This document shows, one piece after another, positions 39,921 through 48,732 of a stretch of 64,000 bases of DNA. Source of the DNA: Shewanella electrica. Lineage in GTDB: Bacteria; Pseudomonadota; Gammaproteobacteria; Enterobacterales; Shewanellaceae. The DNA lies in NCBI RefSeq assembly GCF_022321485.1, contig NZ_JAKOGG010000011.1, positions 50,505 to 114,504 on the forward strand, in the 5' to 3' direction. Position numbers and translations under genes: made by a program. How positions within the stretch are numbered: position 1 is the stretch's first letter; every line of letters begins with the position of its first letter. The notes beneath the pieces are model-generated. The model worked only from the letters and a program-made list of their open reading frames with translations. It was not told the DNA's origin and did no database searches.

Positions 39921-40182
39921 GGGGCGGTTTATCTTTGCTGATTGTTTTTGCAGCAGGCAGCGCGTGATTTAGGCAAGACAGGCGATGTGCCGTGTAGTTA
40001 TTCTCCACCAACAGCGCCTAACGCTGAATAAATTGCGCGCTGTCGCTGCCCGAAGGGTTCATTTAAACGCACTCTGAACTTTGTTGCGCCCAGCTTGCTT
40101 AGTTGACTAAGCAAGCTGGTCTCGCCTCGTTCATAACGCGTTTAATTTGAACAAAAATTAAACACTAAAGATAAACAGCCCC
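39921..40182. mobile_element. 262-bp MITE-like element with 16-bp terminal inverted repeats
   Basis: Ends GGGGCGGTTTATCTTT (39921-39936) and AAAGATAAACAGCCCC (40167-40182), 15 of 16 bases complementary, flanked by TA on both sides, which suggests an IS630/Tc1-type TA target. No coding capacity. An internal perfect hairpin CAGCTTGCTTAG / CTAAGCAAGCTG lies at 40091-40118. A shortened copy is at 21571. It fills most of the gap upstream of the M13 peptidase gene. Confidence 0.82.
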
Positions 40183-42398
40183 TAGAAATTCTTGCCGATA
40201 AACAGGTACATAGATTCTTCACCGTCATCGGTAAGGCCGATACCAAAGGCGGCAGGGCCAAATGCGGTGGTGGTGCCAAGATACAAGCTGCCGCCATAAA
40301 TCAGGTCACCCATATCCATTTTTTCGGACGATCCCCAAACATTCCCGGCCTCAACACTCGCGCCCAAATACAGCGGATAATCTTGCAACCCCAGCGCATC
40401 TCGGCCCAGATCATATTGGTAGATAAAGGCGCCAAACAGTTTCTTGGCCCCTGCTAGCGAATTTTTACGGTAACCCGACAAGTTCAAGAACCCACCCAAA
40501 TCCACCACATTGACACTGAAATCACTGTCATTGCTGATCGTCTCATAGGCCGCTTTGCCCACAAATGAGTGGCTGCGCACACTGACTACCCCTTTCCAAT
40601 CCGCTTCTATTTGGAAGGTTCGCCCCGGATCTTCCATACCGGAGTAATTTTCATCTCGCAAAGACAGATTGACGCGGAAGCGATTACCCGACGTCGGGAA
40701 ACTGATGTTATTTAACGTGTCGAAGCCATAACGCAGATACACGCCGTAACTGGTAAAGTCGACATCTTCAATCAAGGCACGGTTAGTCAAACGGCCCGCG
40801 TCACCGCTAATCCCCAACTCCAACATGCTTTTATTGGTGAAGTTGAGCCCGACACCAAACTCGGCCGAATGGATCTCCCGCTCTAACTCGTAATACTTTG
40901 CTTGTCCTTTAAAAATATCCCATTCGTTGACGCGATAACGGTACTGGGCACGGCTAAACACATGCTGGTCTGCATCTAATGGCTGGTAAAATTCGGTGGA
41001 TAACATCTTTTCAAAGCCCATACGCGCTTCGTTACGCCATTCACCACCATTGCTGGTGAGATCGGTCATGGTCATGGCGAGATCAATGGTCAAGGCCGAG
41101 TCGAGCGACAGGTCATCTTCCCAGTTAAAGCCAAATTGCAGATAGTTAGGCCCCCAAGATTTGGCCTTGGCGTCCACATTCAACATGCGACCTTCAGGCG
41201 TATCTTCAAACTCGGCGGTGACCCGCTCAAACTTGTTCAGCGAATACAGACGGCTTACCGCTTCATTGAGCTGCTCTTTATCAATCACATCGCCTTTATG
41301 CACGTCGAACACTTTAGCAATCAAGCGATTATCTACAGTAGAGTTGTTGGTAAAGTTCACCGCAATCAGGGGTTGCTTGGCTTCATCACGCCAGCGCACT
41401 GCTACCTGCTTTTTATGCTGTTGATAGGCAGCATATTGCTGCGGCGGCAACGCCAACGGCAACAGTTGATCTAACTGTTCATTGGCCGCCTTTTCACCGG
41501 CCGCCAACGCATCAGGCATAATAGAAAAATCGGTGGTGCTGAGCGTATCCACATCGGGGCGGATCAGAATATCGTCTTCGGTCAGCAGTCGTTTCTGTCG
41601 TTCGGTGCTGGCGTTGGTCAACATGGTCGACAGCTGGTTCAAAATCGCAATCGCGCCATTCAGTTCTTTCTTTTTCACCAAACCGGAACCGATGTCGATG
41701 GCGATAACGACGTCTGCCCCCATGGATTTCACCACATCAACGGGCATGTTATTGGCGATGCCGCCATCCACCAGCAATTTGCCATCAATCACCGCTGGCT
41801 GTAACGCACCGGGCACGGTGGCAGAAGCCTGCATGGCTTGCACTAAGCTGCCCTTGGTAAGCACTACGGCGCGGCTAGTTTCCAAGTCAGTCGCCACGGC
41901 ACGAAACGGAATTGATAGTTCATTAAAACTGGTAAATTCTGGGATAAGCCCAGCCGTGGTGCGGTACAACCGCGACATGGTTTGCCCCAGCAGCACCCCT
42001 TGCGGCGTCATCACTTCGCCGTCACGCAGGCCCATATTGAGTGGAATATTAAAACGGTCACGCTGCTGTTTCTCGCGATAACCGAGCGCTTCGCGCGGAA
42101 TCGTATCGGAATAGCCGCTATCCCAGTCTTGGTCCATCATCAGCTGTTCAATTTCGGCAGCGCTGTAACCAAGCGCATACAAACCGCCCACATAGGCGCC
42201 GATACTGGTACCCGCGACGTAATCCACTGGAATATGATGTTGTTCCAGAATCTTAATCACGCCCACATGGGCGGCGCCTTTGGCCCCGCCGCCACTGAGC
42301 ACTAAGCCAACTTTTAGCCGATCAGCGCAGGCGAAACCGGCGACTGACAGCCCCATTATCAGCAAAAGAAGTCGAGAAATTAACATCATGCGGCACAT
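40182..42398 (-). CDS. patatin-like phospholipase with C-terminal beta-barrel (type Vd autotransporter-like)
   Basis: About 738 residues from the ATG at 42398; other in-frame starts at 42407 (TTG), 42389 and 42386 are possible. Signal peptide ends about ...AGFACA/DR. Patatin domain (about 28-320) has the oxyanion GGGAKGAAH, the nucleophile Ser in AGTSIGAYVGGL, and the dyad Asp in LLVDGGIANNMPV. A POTRA-like stretch follows (about 340-400, AVNFTNNSTVDNRLIAKVFDVHKGDVID), then a 16-strand-type barrel to the C-terminal Phe (FIGKNF). This is the PlpD/FplA architecture: an outer-membrane lipase. The stop codon borrows a base from a MITE-like element. Confidence 0.9.
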   Translation of the reverse strand: MCRMMLISRLLLLIMGLSVAGFACADRLKVGLVLSGGGAKGAAHVGVIKILEQHHIPVDYVAGTSIGAYVGGLYALGYSAAEIEQLMMDQDWDSGYSDTIPREALGYREKQQRDRFNIPLNMGLRDGEVMTPQGVLLGQTMSRLYRTTAGLIPEFTSFNELSIPFRAVATDLETSRAVVLTKGSLVQAMQASATVPGALQPAVIDGKLLVDGGIANNMPVDVVKSMGADVVIAIDIGSGLVKKKELNGAIAILNQLSTMLTNASTERQKRLLTEDDILIRPDVDTLSTTDFSIMPDALAAGEKAANEQLDQLLPLALPPQQYAAYQQHKKQVAVRWRDEAKQPLIAVNFTNNSTVDNRLIAKVFDVHKGDVIDKEQLNEAVSRLYSLNKFERVTAEFEDTPEGRMLNVDAKAKSWGPNYLQFGFNWEDDLSLDSALTIDLAMTMTDLTSNGGEWRNEARMGFEKMLSTEFYQPLDADQHVFSRAQYRYRVNEWDIFKGQAKYYELEREIHSAEFGVGLNFTNKSMLELGISGDAGRLTNRALIEDVDFTSYGVYLRYGFDTLNNISFPTSGNRFRVNLSLRDENYSGMEDPGRTFQIEADWKGVVSVRSHSFVGKAAYETISNDSDFSVNVVDLGGFLNLSGYRKNSLAGAKKLFGAFIYQYDLGRDALGLQDYPLYLGASVEAGNVWGSSEKMDMGDLIYGGSLYLGTTTAFGPAAFGIGLTDDGEESMYLFIGKNF

Positions 42399-42470
42399 TG
42401 AACTCAAAGATAAGTTGGCGAATATAGTAGCAGAAGTGTGCCAACAAAATTCAACAAAATCGGCCGCAAA

Positions 42471-45400
42471 TTACTTCTGCAGCGAAGCCTGCTGCTGTAG
42501 CTGTAATTCGAGGTTTTCTGCCGAAACAGGTTTGCCAAAGTAGTAGCCCTGGATCAGGTAACAGCCTCGACTAAACACTTGTTCTAACTGTTCTTTCGTT
42601 TCAACGCCTTCGGCTACCACCTTTAATTTCAAGTTACGAGCAATCTCGATAATACTGCTCACAATCGCTTGGTCGGCGCTGTTGCTGGCGATGTCGATCA
42701 AAAATGAACGGTCAATTTTTAGCGTGTTCACGGCAAAATGCCGCAGATACGCGAGTGATGAGTAACCCGTGCCGAAATCGTCAATCGCGACTTCAATTCC
42801 CATGCTGCGCAGCTGTTGCAGATGTTCACACGCCACGTGTAGCTCTTTCATTAACACCCCTTCGGTGATCTCTAATGTGAGCTGCGCTGCTGGCATGCCG
42901 GTGTCGTGCAGAATTTGCGACACCACCTCGATAAAATCTGGCTGACGGAAATGCACCGCACTGATGTTGACCGACATGCGGAACAGCGGCATCGATGCGC
43001 ACCAGATGGCCCCGTGACGGCAGGCTTGTTTCAGCACCCAGCGGTCAATATCAACAATCAACCCACAACTCTCGGCCACCTTGATAAAGATATCGGGGCG
43101 CACATGACCATCACGCGGGTGCTGCCAGCGTATCAGAGCTTCCACGCCAATGATGCGGTCGTCTTGCAGCAGATCGAACTGGCCTTGGTAGTGCAATTCA
43201 AACTGATCTTGCTCCAATGCTTTGCGCAAATCGCCTTCAAGCCGCAGGTGATACAGCGCCTCGGCATTACGCTCGCTGGAATAGTACTGGAAATTGCCAC
43301 GGCCACGGTCTTTGGCATCGTACATCGCTTGATCGGCATTTTTGATCAACGCTTCGGCTTGGCGGGTATCATCAGGCCAGATACTGATGCCGATGCTGGT
43401 AGAGATAAAAAACTCGCGGCCAAACAGTTTGAACGGGCTGGAGATCTGCGCCAGCATCGCTTCACACAGGCGGTTAATATGATCGATATCGCCGCTGTTC
43501 ACCAAAATCACAAACTCATCACCACCAAAGCGGCACAGTACCGCATCATCATCGAGCACTGACTGGAGCCGATTGGCGGCCTCTACCAGTAAGGCGTCAC
43601 CCATGCTGTGGCCGTAGTAATCATTCACTTGCTTGAAGCGGTCAAGGTCAAGAAACAGCAACGACAGCTTGTGCTGTTGACTCTCGGCCCGCGCCATAGC
43701 GCGCTCCAGCCGCTGCGCAAACAAACTGCGGTTGGGCAAACTGGTCAATACGTCATAATTCGCCAGCTTACGCAGCTCGGCCTCCGACGCCTTGCGCGCA
43801 CTAATATCAGAAAATACCAACACATAGTATTGCAGTTGTTGCCGCGCATTTTTAATGGTGGACACGTTCAACCAAATCGGCAATTTATCCATCTGTGGCG
43901 AATATAGCTGACTCTCCCCCGCCCAAGAATCTTGGTCTTTCAGCAACTCAGCCATCGGCGCCGCTAGTGTTACAATAAAACGGCTGATTGGCTGACCGAT
44001 AAGTTGACTGGCGGTAACGCCTAACAGGTTTTCCGCCGCCAAATTACTCACTTCAATATGCTCTGCGGCATCAACAATGAACATGCCTTCACTGGTATTT
44101 TCAAACGCCCGCGCCAGCAGATGCGCCTCTTTTTCTAACAAGCGCGTCTGCGTGCACTCGCTATAAATACCCGAGGCCTTGATAATCTGCCCGTTAGCAT
44201 CAAACGCGGTCGGTCGTCCACGAATGCGCAACCACCCCCAACTTCCGTCTAACCGTTGATAGCGATATTCACACTCAAAGTTGTCTACCTCGCCAGCTAA
44301 CATCTGTAACCAGCGTTCCATCACATAGGGTCGATCATCGGGATGAATCGGCAAGTCAGCCAGCGACATGATGATTTCGTGCCGTTCGCCGCCCAGCACA
44401 TTGCCATGATTTTGCAGCGACAGCCGATCGCCTTGTCGATGCCACTCCCACAGATCTGAATCACTACCACGCAGAGATTGCCGTAAGCGTTCATCACTAA
44501 ACACTAAGGCGGCGTTGATATGCTTGAAGCTTTTAACTTGGCGTTGTCGATAAACGATGATCCCCAGCAGACCCAACAGCAGCAATGACAAAAAGGCCAG
44601 TTTTACCCAAGTATTTTGCCACCAGTAAAGTTGTACGTTGAAACGAAACACCAGCGGCGCGCGCTCCCACACGCCATCATTTTGACCCAGCACTTCCAAG
44701 CGATAACTGCCCGCATCAAGACCAGAAAGGTTAACTTGAGTTTGGCTATCTAATTGCAGATACGGCGGCACATCCCGGCTCCCCATCTTCAGCAAGCGAT
44801 ACTTAAGTGCGAGTTTCTCTAAGCTCAAGTAGTCAAGATTGGAGAATTGAAATGTCACCAGCTTGGCGCCGGGCTTGATGGTCATGCCATTTTGAGGGAC
44901 TAGGCTCAGTTCAATCGCATCATCATAATAAACGGTGGCCGACTCGAGCAGCGTGTGCTGATAAGGAATACGTTTACGCATCGCGGCGACATCCAGCTTC
45001 ATCGCCCCTTTGGGCGAGCCAACATAAAGATGCTGCTGTTGGTCAAGCCAAAAAGCGTTTTCGTTAAGCTCGCGCGCAATCAATCCATCGGACTGACCAA
45101 AAGCTTCAATACTGCCATCCAGTTTACGTTGCCGCACAATTTTGTCTTCACAGGCGATAATGCGGAAATCTGGCGTTTGCGTCAGAAAATACACCGAGTG
45201 ACACGCTAAACCCCATTGGTTAGTCAACGACAACACCTGCTGCGTGTCGATGTTAAACTGCCATAGCTCATCATTACGGGTAGCCAGCCACAGCACGTTT
45301 GGCTCAACTTGCATCACTTGGCTAATCGAAATATCTCGCTGTATCTGCTGCGCAACGGTGTCGTACAGAGACACAAATGGGCGCTCAAGCGTGGGGAAAT

Positions 45401-46910
45401 AACCAAATGTTTGGTCACCAAACATCCACAGTTGCTGCTGGCGATCTTGCCAAACACCAAACATATATCGGCTAGGGCTGGCTTCTGGCGTTTGTGCCGC
45501 AGCAACTGGCACAATCGTGGCGGTGTTGGTATCCCAGACAAACATGCCGTTGGCACTTGCTATCCACCAGCGACTATCAATATGCGTCAATGAGAAAATC
45601 AACTTGCCACGCAGTAAGTCGCTATTTGTCACCCACGGCGACATATCCACCGTCTGCATCGCAGCAACGTCAAACAGGCGGATGCCATCCACCGTTGCCA
45701 ATAGCAGGTGGCGGTCATCGAACGCTTCCATATCAAAGATTGAGTCATCCGGCAGGATATCTTGCGGCGCAACATGCACCATCTCATGGGTGTTTTGATC
45801 GAATCGATGCATTTGCCCAACACCGCCAAACCACAGCTGATGGTCATCGGCATAGATGGACCAAATGGCGTCGTCATTGAGCGAATGTGGACTATCGGCG
45901 ACAAAGCTTTCCAATAAAAATGCGGGTTGCGGTGCCAATACGGCTAATGGCTGTGAAGAGCCAGATACCCATAACAAGCCGTTATTATCACGCACGGCAA
46001 TGCCCACCCGCTCAATGCCCGCTCGGCGGCTCAAGCTCGACTTGTAGCTGGTTATGGCTCCGGTTGACGGTTCAAAACGGTAGAGTACGGAATTGGCTAT
46101 CAGCCACAGCCCACCATTACCGCCATCAATAACTTGCTGACAAAAATAGCTCAGCTGCGGTACGGCAGACACGCTGCCTTGAGCAACGGACAACTGATAT
46201 AGCCCTTTAGAGCTACCAATCCACACGCGTTGCAGTTCATCTTTAGCCAGTGAACTAATCGTGCCGTATTGTGTTTGCCATGCATCAGTTGCCAGCGCCA
46301 CACCACTGTGACTAAAGCGCAGCAATTCATGGTTATTCGCCACGATGATCTGATCATCCAGCAGCAACAGTTGGTTCCACTCAAATTGCCGCGTTGGCAG
46401 GGCAAACAGTAATGTTAGCTGCTCGCCACTCTGAGATAACCGCCACAAATTGCCCACTTCCGACAACAGCAATTGATCACCATTGCGCAAAGTGGCCGTC
46501 TGAATTAACGCGCCATCTTTGAATGTAGGAAATGTGTCGCCAGAACCAAAGGCTTTAAATTGGCTAGTGTAAGTATCAAAAAAATAGGTATGGTGTTCGG
46601 AGCTGACCAATAACAAACGAGGATTCACCACCCGCACTATGGTGAAAAACTGCTCGTCCACCAAATCATGGTCTTCATAGCGATCAACACGCCGGATCAG
46701 GTTGCGACTCACGCGATATAAACCGGTCTCAGTCGCCAACCAAGTAAAACCGCGCTCATCCATACTAATATCGTGGATGTTGTAAGAGCCAAGACCGTCT
46801 CGAGCCGTAAAGACGCGTTGCACTATGTCCGCAGCATTGGCACTGCTGCAGAGCAAATGACTAAGACAACAACTGAGACAAAGCAGGATCGCGAATACGG
46901 CTCTGATCAT
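42471..46910 (-). CDS. two-component-regulator propeller, PAS, GGDEF, EAL sensor protein
   Basis: 1479 residues. Signal peptide (1-26, ...SSANA/AD); periplasmic beta-propeller of Reg_prop repeats (about 30-660, e.g. GLGSYNIHDISMDERGFTWLATETGLYRV); Y_Y_Y domain (about 685-765); one membrane helix (about 768-790); two PAS domains (about 810-930 and 940-1060); GGDEF with intact RFGGDEF (residue about 1129); EAL domain with VEALIRW at about 1257 and downstream DDFGTGYSSL and ETKEQLEQV. No RxxD inhibitory site is seen before GGDEF. Both domains look catalytically complete, so it may make and/or break cyclic di-GMP on an extracellular signal. Monocistronic. Confidence 0.92.
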   Translation of the reverse strand: MIRAVFAILLCLSCCLSHLLCSSANAADIVQRVFTARDGLGSYNIHDISMDERGFTWLATETGLYRVSRNLIRRVDRYEDHDLVDEQFFTIVRVVNPRLLLVSSEHHTYFFDTYTSQFKAFGSGDTFPTFKDGALIQTATLRNGDQLLLSEVGNLWRLSQSGEQLTLLFALPTRQFEWNQLLLLDDQIIVANNHELLRFSHSGVALATDAWQTQYGTISSLAKDELQRVWIGSSKGLYQLSVAQGSVSAVPQLSYFCQQVIDGGNGGLWLIANSVLYRFEPSTGAITSYKSSLSRRAGIERVGIAVRDNNGLLWVSGSSQPLAVLAPQPAFLLESFVADSPHSLNDDAIWSIYADDHQLWFGGVGQMHRFDQNTHEMVHVAPQDILPDDSIFDMEAFDDRHLLLATVDGIRLFDVAAMQTVDMSPWVTNSDLLRGKLIFSLTHIDSRWWIASANGMFVWDTNTATIVPVAAAQTPEASPSRYMFGVWQDRQQQLWMFGDQTFGYFPTLERPFVSLYDTVAQQIQRDISISQVMQVEPNVLWLATRNDELWQFNIDTQQVLSLTNQWGLACHSVYFLTQTPDFRIIACEDKIVRQRKLDGSIEAFGQSDGLIARELNENAFWLDQQQHLYVGSPKGAMKLDVAAMRKRIPYQHTLLESATVYYDDAIELSLVPQNGMTIKPGAKLVTFQFSNLDYLSLEKLALKYRLLKMGSRDVPPYLQLDSQTQVNLSGLDAGSYRLEVLGQNDGVWERAPLVFRFNVQLYWWQNTWVKLAFLSLLLLGLLGIIVYRQRQVKSFKHINAALVFSDERLRQSLRGSDSDLWEWHRQGDRLSLQNHGNVLGGERHEIIMSLADLPIHPDDRPYVMERWLQMLAGEVDNFECEYRYQRLDGSWGWLRIRGRPTAFDANGQIIKASGIYSECTQTRLLEKEAHLLARAFENTSEGMFIVDAAEHIEVSNLAAENLLGVTASQLIGQPISRFIVTLAAPMAELLKDQDSWAGESQLYSPQMDKLPIWLNVSTIKNARQQLQYYVLVFSDISARKASEAELRKLANYDVLTSLPNRSLFAQRLERAMARAESQQHKLSLLFLDLDRFKQVNDYYGHSMGDALLVEAANRLQSVLDDDAVLCRFGGDEFVILVNSGDIDHINRLCEAMLAQISSPFKLFGREFFISTSIGISIWPDDTRQAEALIKNADQAMYDAKDRGRGNFQYYSSERNAEALYHLRLEGDLRKALEQDQFELHYQGQFDLLQDDRIIGVEALIRWQHPRDGHVRPDIFIKVAESCGLIVDIDRWVLKQACRHGAIWCASMPLFRMSVNISAVHFRQPDFIEVVSQILHDTGMPAAQLTLEITEGVLMKELHVACEHLQQLRSMGIEVAIDDFGTGYSSLAYLRHFAVNTLKIDRSFLIDIASNSADQAIVSSIIEIARNLKLKVVAEGVETKEQLEQVFSRGCYLIQGYYFGKPVSAENLELQLQQQASLQK

Positions 46911-47104
46911 TGGCAGTTAACCACCTATGTCACTAAAGTTTGCACATATTATCATATCGTTAAATACCATGGTTCACATTTGGTTAACAGATTATAGTGT
47001 GCTCCAAGCCTATCAACCTTGTGTGACGGTATTTTGTGGGGATTAAACGCGATTTTTGCATCACCGAAACTGCCCACGGCGAGCAGCAGTGGCGTATTTC
47101 AGCC
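46911..47104. other. spacer between sensor gene and lpdA terminator
   Basis: About 195 bp without a gene; it should carry the promoter of the GGDEF-EAL gene. I see no further structure. Confidence 0.4.
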
Positions 47105-47134
47105 AAAAAATAAGCCTGCACGTGGCAGGCTTAT
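47105..47134 (-). terminator. lpdA terminator
   Basis: Stem ATAAGCCTGC / GCAGGCTTAT with a 5-base loop; six A on the plus strand give the T-run of the minus transcript. Confidence 0.9.
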
Positions 47135-47155
47135 CGAGGCATTAGCGGCGGCTAA

Positions 47156-48586
47156 TTACTTTTTCTTTTTTGCCTTAGGGTTTGGCAAATCAGTAATTGA
47201 ACCTTCATACATCTCTGCAGCTAAGCCAACAGATTCATGCAAGGTTGGGTGCGCGTGAATGGTCAGTGCGATGTCTTCTGCATCACAGCCCATTTCAATC
47301 GCCAAGCCGATTTCACCCAGCAGTTCACCGGCGTTCACACCCACCAGTGCGCCACCGATAATACGATGGGTGTCTTTTTCGAAGATCAGCTTAGTCATAC
47401 CTTCGCTAGCTTCTGACGCGATAGCACGGCCACTAGCTGCCCATGGGAAAGTGGCAGTTTCGTAGTTGATGCCTTGCTCTTTCGCTTGTTTCTCGGTCAG
47501 ACCAACCCAAGCCACTTCAGGATCAGTATAAGCAATCGATGGGATCACTTTTGGATCGAAGAAGTGTTTCAGGCCAGAGATCACTTCCGCCGCTACGTGG
47601 CCTTCATGCACGCCTTTGTGGGCCAACATAGGTTGGCCGACAATGTCACCCACCGCGAAGATGTGTGGCACGTTGGTGCGCATTTGTTTATCAACATTGA
47701 TAAAGCCGCGTTCGTCGATTTTCACGCCTGCTTTGTCGGCGTCGATCAGCTTGCCATTTGGGGTACGGCCAATCGCTACCAGTACAGCGTCATAACGCTC
47801 TGGTGCTGCTGGTGCTGATTTACCTTCCATGGTCACATAGATGCCATCTTCTTTGGCTTCTACTGCGGTCACTTTGGTTTCCAGCATCAGTTTGAATTTG
47901 TTTTTGATCTGTTTGGTGAAGTTCTTCACTACGTCTTTATCAGCCGCAGGGATCACTTGGTCAAACATTTCTACCACTTCGATTTGGCTGCCCAGTGATG
48001 AGTACACAGTACCCATTTCCAGACCGATGATACCGCCGCCCATCACCAGCAGTTTGCCTGGGATTTCTTTCAGTGCCAGCGCATCAGTTGAGTCCCAAAT
48101 ACGTGGGTCTTCATGCGGAATAAATGGCAGTTGGATAGGACGAGAACCGGCAGCGATAATCGCGTTATCAAAGTTTACTGTGGTTTTAGTGCCGTCTTCG
48201 GCTGTCACTTCAATGCTGTTCGGGCCAGTGAATTTACCCAGACCGTTAACCACGTTCACTTTACGCATTTTGGACATGCCGCCCAAACCGCCAGTCAACT
48301 GGCCGATAACTTTCTCTTTAAAACCACGCAGCTTGTCTAAGTCGATAGTTGGTTCGCCAAAAGTCACGCCGTTAGCTGACATGTGTTTGGCTTCTTCAAT
48401 CACTTTAGCTACGTGCAGCAGTGCTTTTGAAGGGATACACCCCACGTTCAAACAAACACCACCTAAGGTGCTGTAACGTTCAACAATCACGGTGTCCAGA
48501 CCCAGATCCGCTGCACGGAACGCAGCAGAGTAACCTGCAGGGCCCGCACCCAATACCACGACTTGTGCTTTAATTTCGTTACTCAT
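47156..48586 (-). CDS. lpdA: dihydrolipoamide dehydrogenase (E3)
   Basis: 476 residues, FAD-containing E3 subunit shared by pyruvate and 2-oxoglutarate dehydrogenase complexes. FAD Rossmann motif VVLGAGPAGYSAAFRAADLG; redox disulfide GGVCLNVGCIPSKALLH; NAD motif MGGGIIGLEMGTVYSSLG; C-terminal His-Glu catalytic pair in IHAHPTLHESVGLAAE. A Lys-rich C-terminal tail (PNPKAKKKK). Follows aceF after a 146-bp spacer containing a hairpin, so a separate promoter is likely as in E. coli. Confidence 0.97.
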   Translation of the reverse strand: MSNEIKAQVVVLGAGPAGYSAAFRAADLGLDTVIVERYSTLGGVCLNVGCIPSKALLHVAKVIEEAKHMSANGVTFGEPTIDLDKLRGFKEKVIGQLTGGLGGMSKMRKVNVVNGLGKFTGPNSIEVTAEDGTKTTVNFDNAIIAAGSRPIQLPFIPHEDPRIWDSTDALALKEIPGKLLVMGGGIIGLEMGTVYSSLGSQIEVVEMFDQVIPAADKDVVKNFTKQIKNKFKLMLETKVTAVEAKEDGIYVTMEGKSAPAAPERYDAVLVAIGRTPNGKLIDADKAGVKIDERGFINVDKQMRTNVPHIFAVGDIVGQPMLAHKGVHEGHVAAEVISGLKHFFDPKVIPSIAYTDPEVAWVGLTEKQAKEQGINYETATFPWAASGRAIASEASEGMTKLIFEKDTHRIIGGALVGVNAGELLGEIGLAIEMGCDAEDIALTIHAHPTLHESVGLAAEMYEGSITDLPNPKAKKKK

Positions 48587-48702
48587 GTTTTCCTCTGATT
48601 TATTTCATTCCATGTGGACACTTGGCCCATGCTGGACGTTCGAGCAGGCTCAGCTTCAATGCTGGCATTTTACCCCGCTCGACCGGGATCACAATTAAAC
48701 AT

Positions 48703-48727
48703 AAGGCTGACCTTATCGGTCAGCCTT
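48703..48727 (-). terminator. hairpin after aceF
   Basis: 10-bp stem AAGGCTGACC / GGTCAGCCTT with a TTATC loop; no long T-run, so it may attenuate rather than fully stop aceE-aceF transcripts before lpdA. Confidence 0.65.
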
Positions 48728-48732
48728 AGCGC

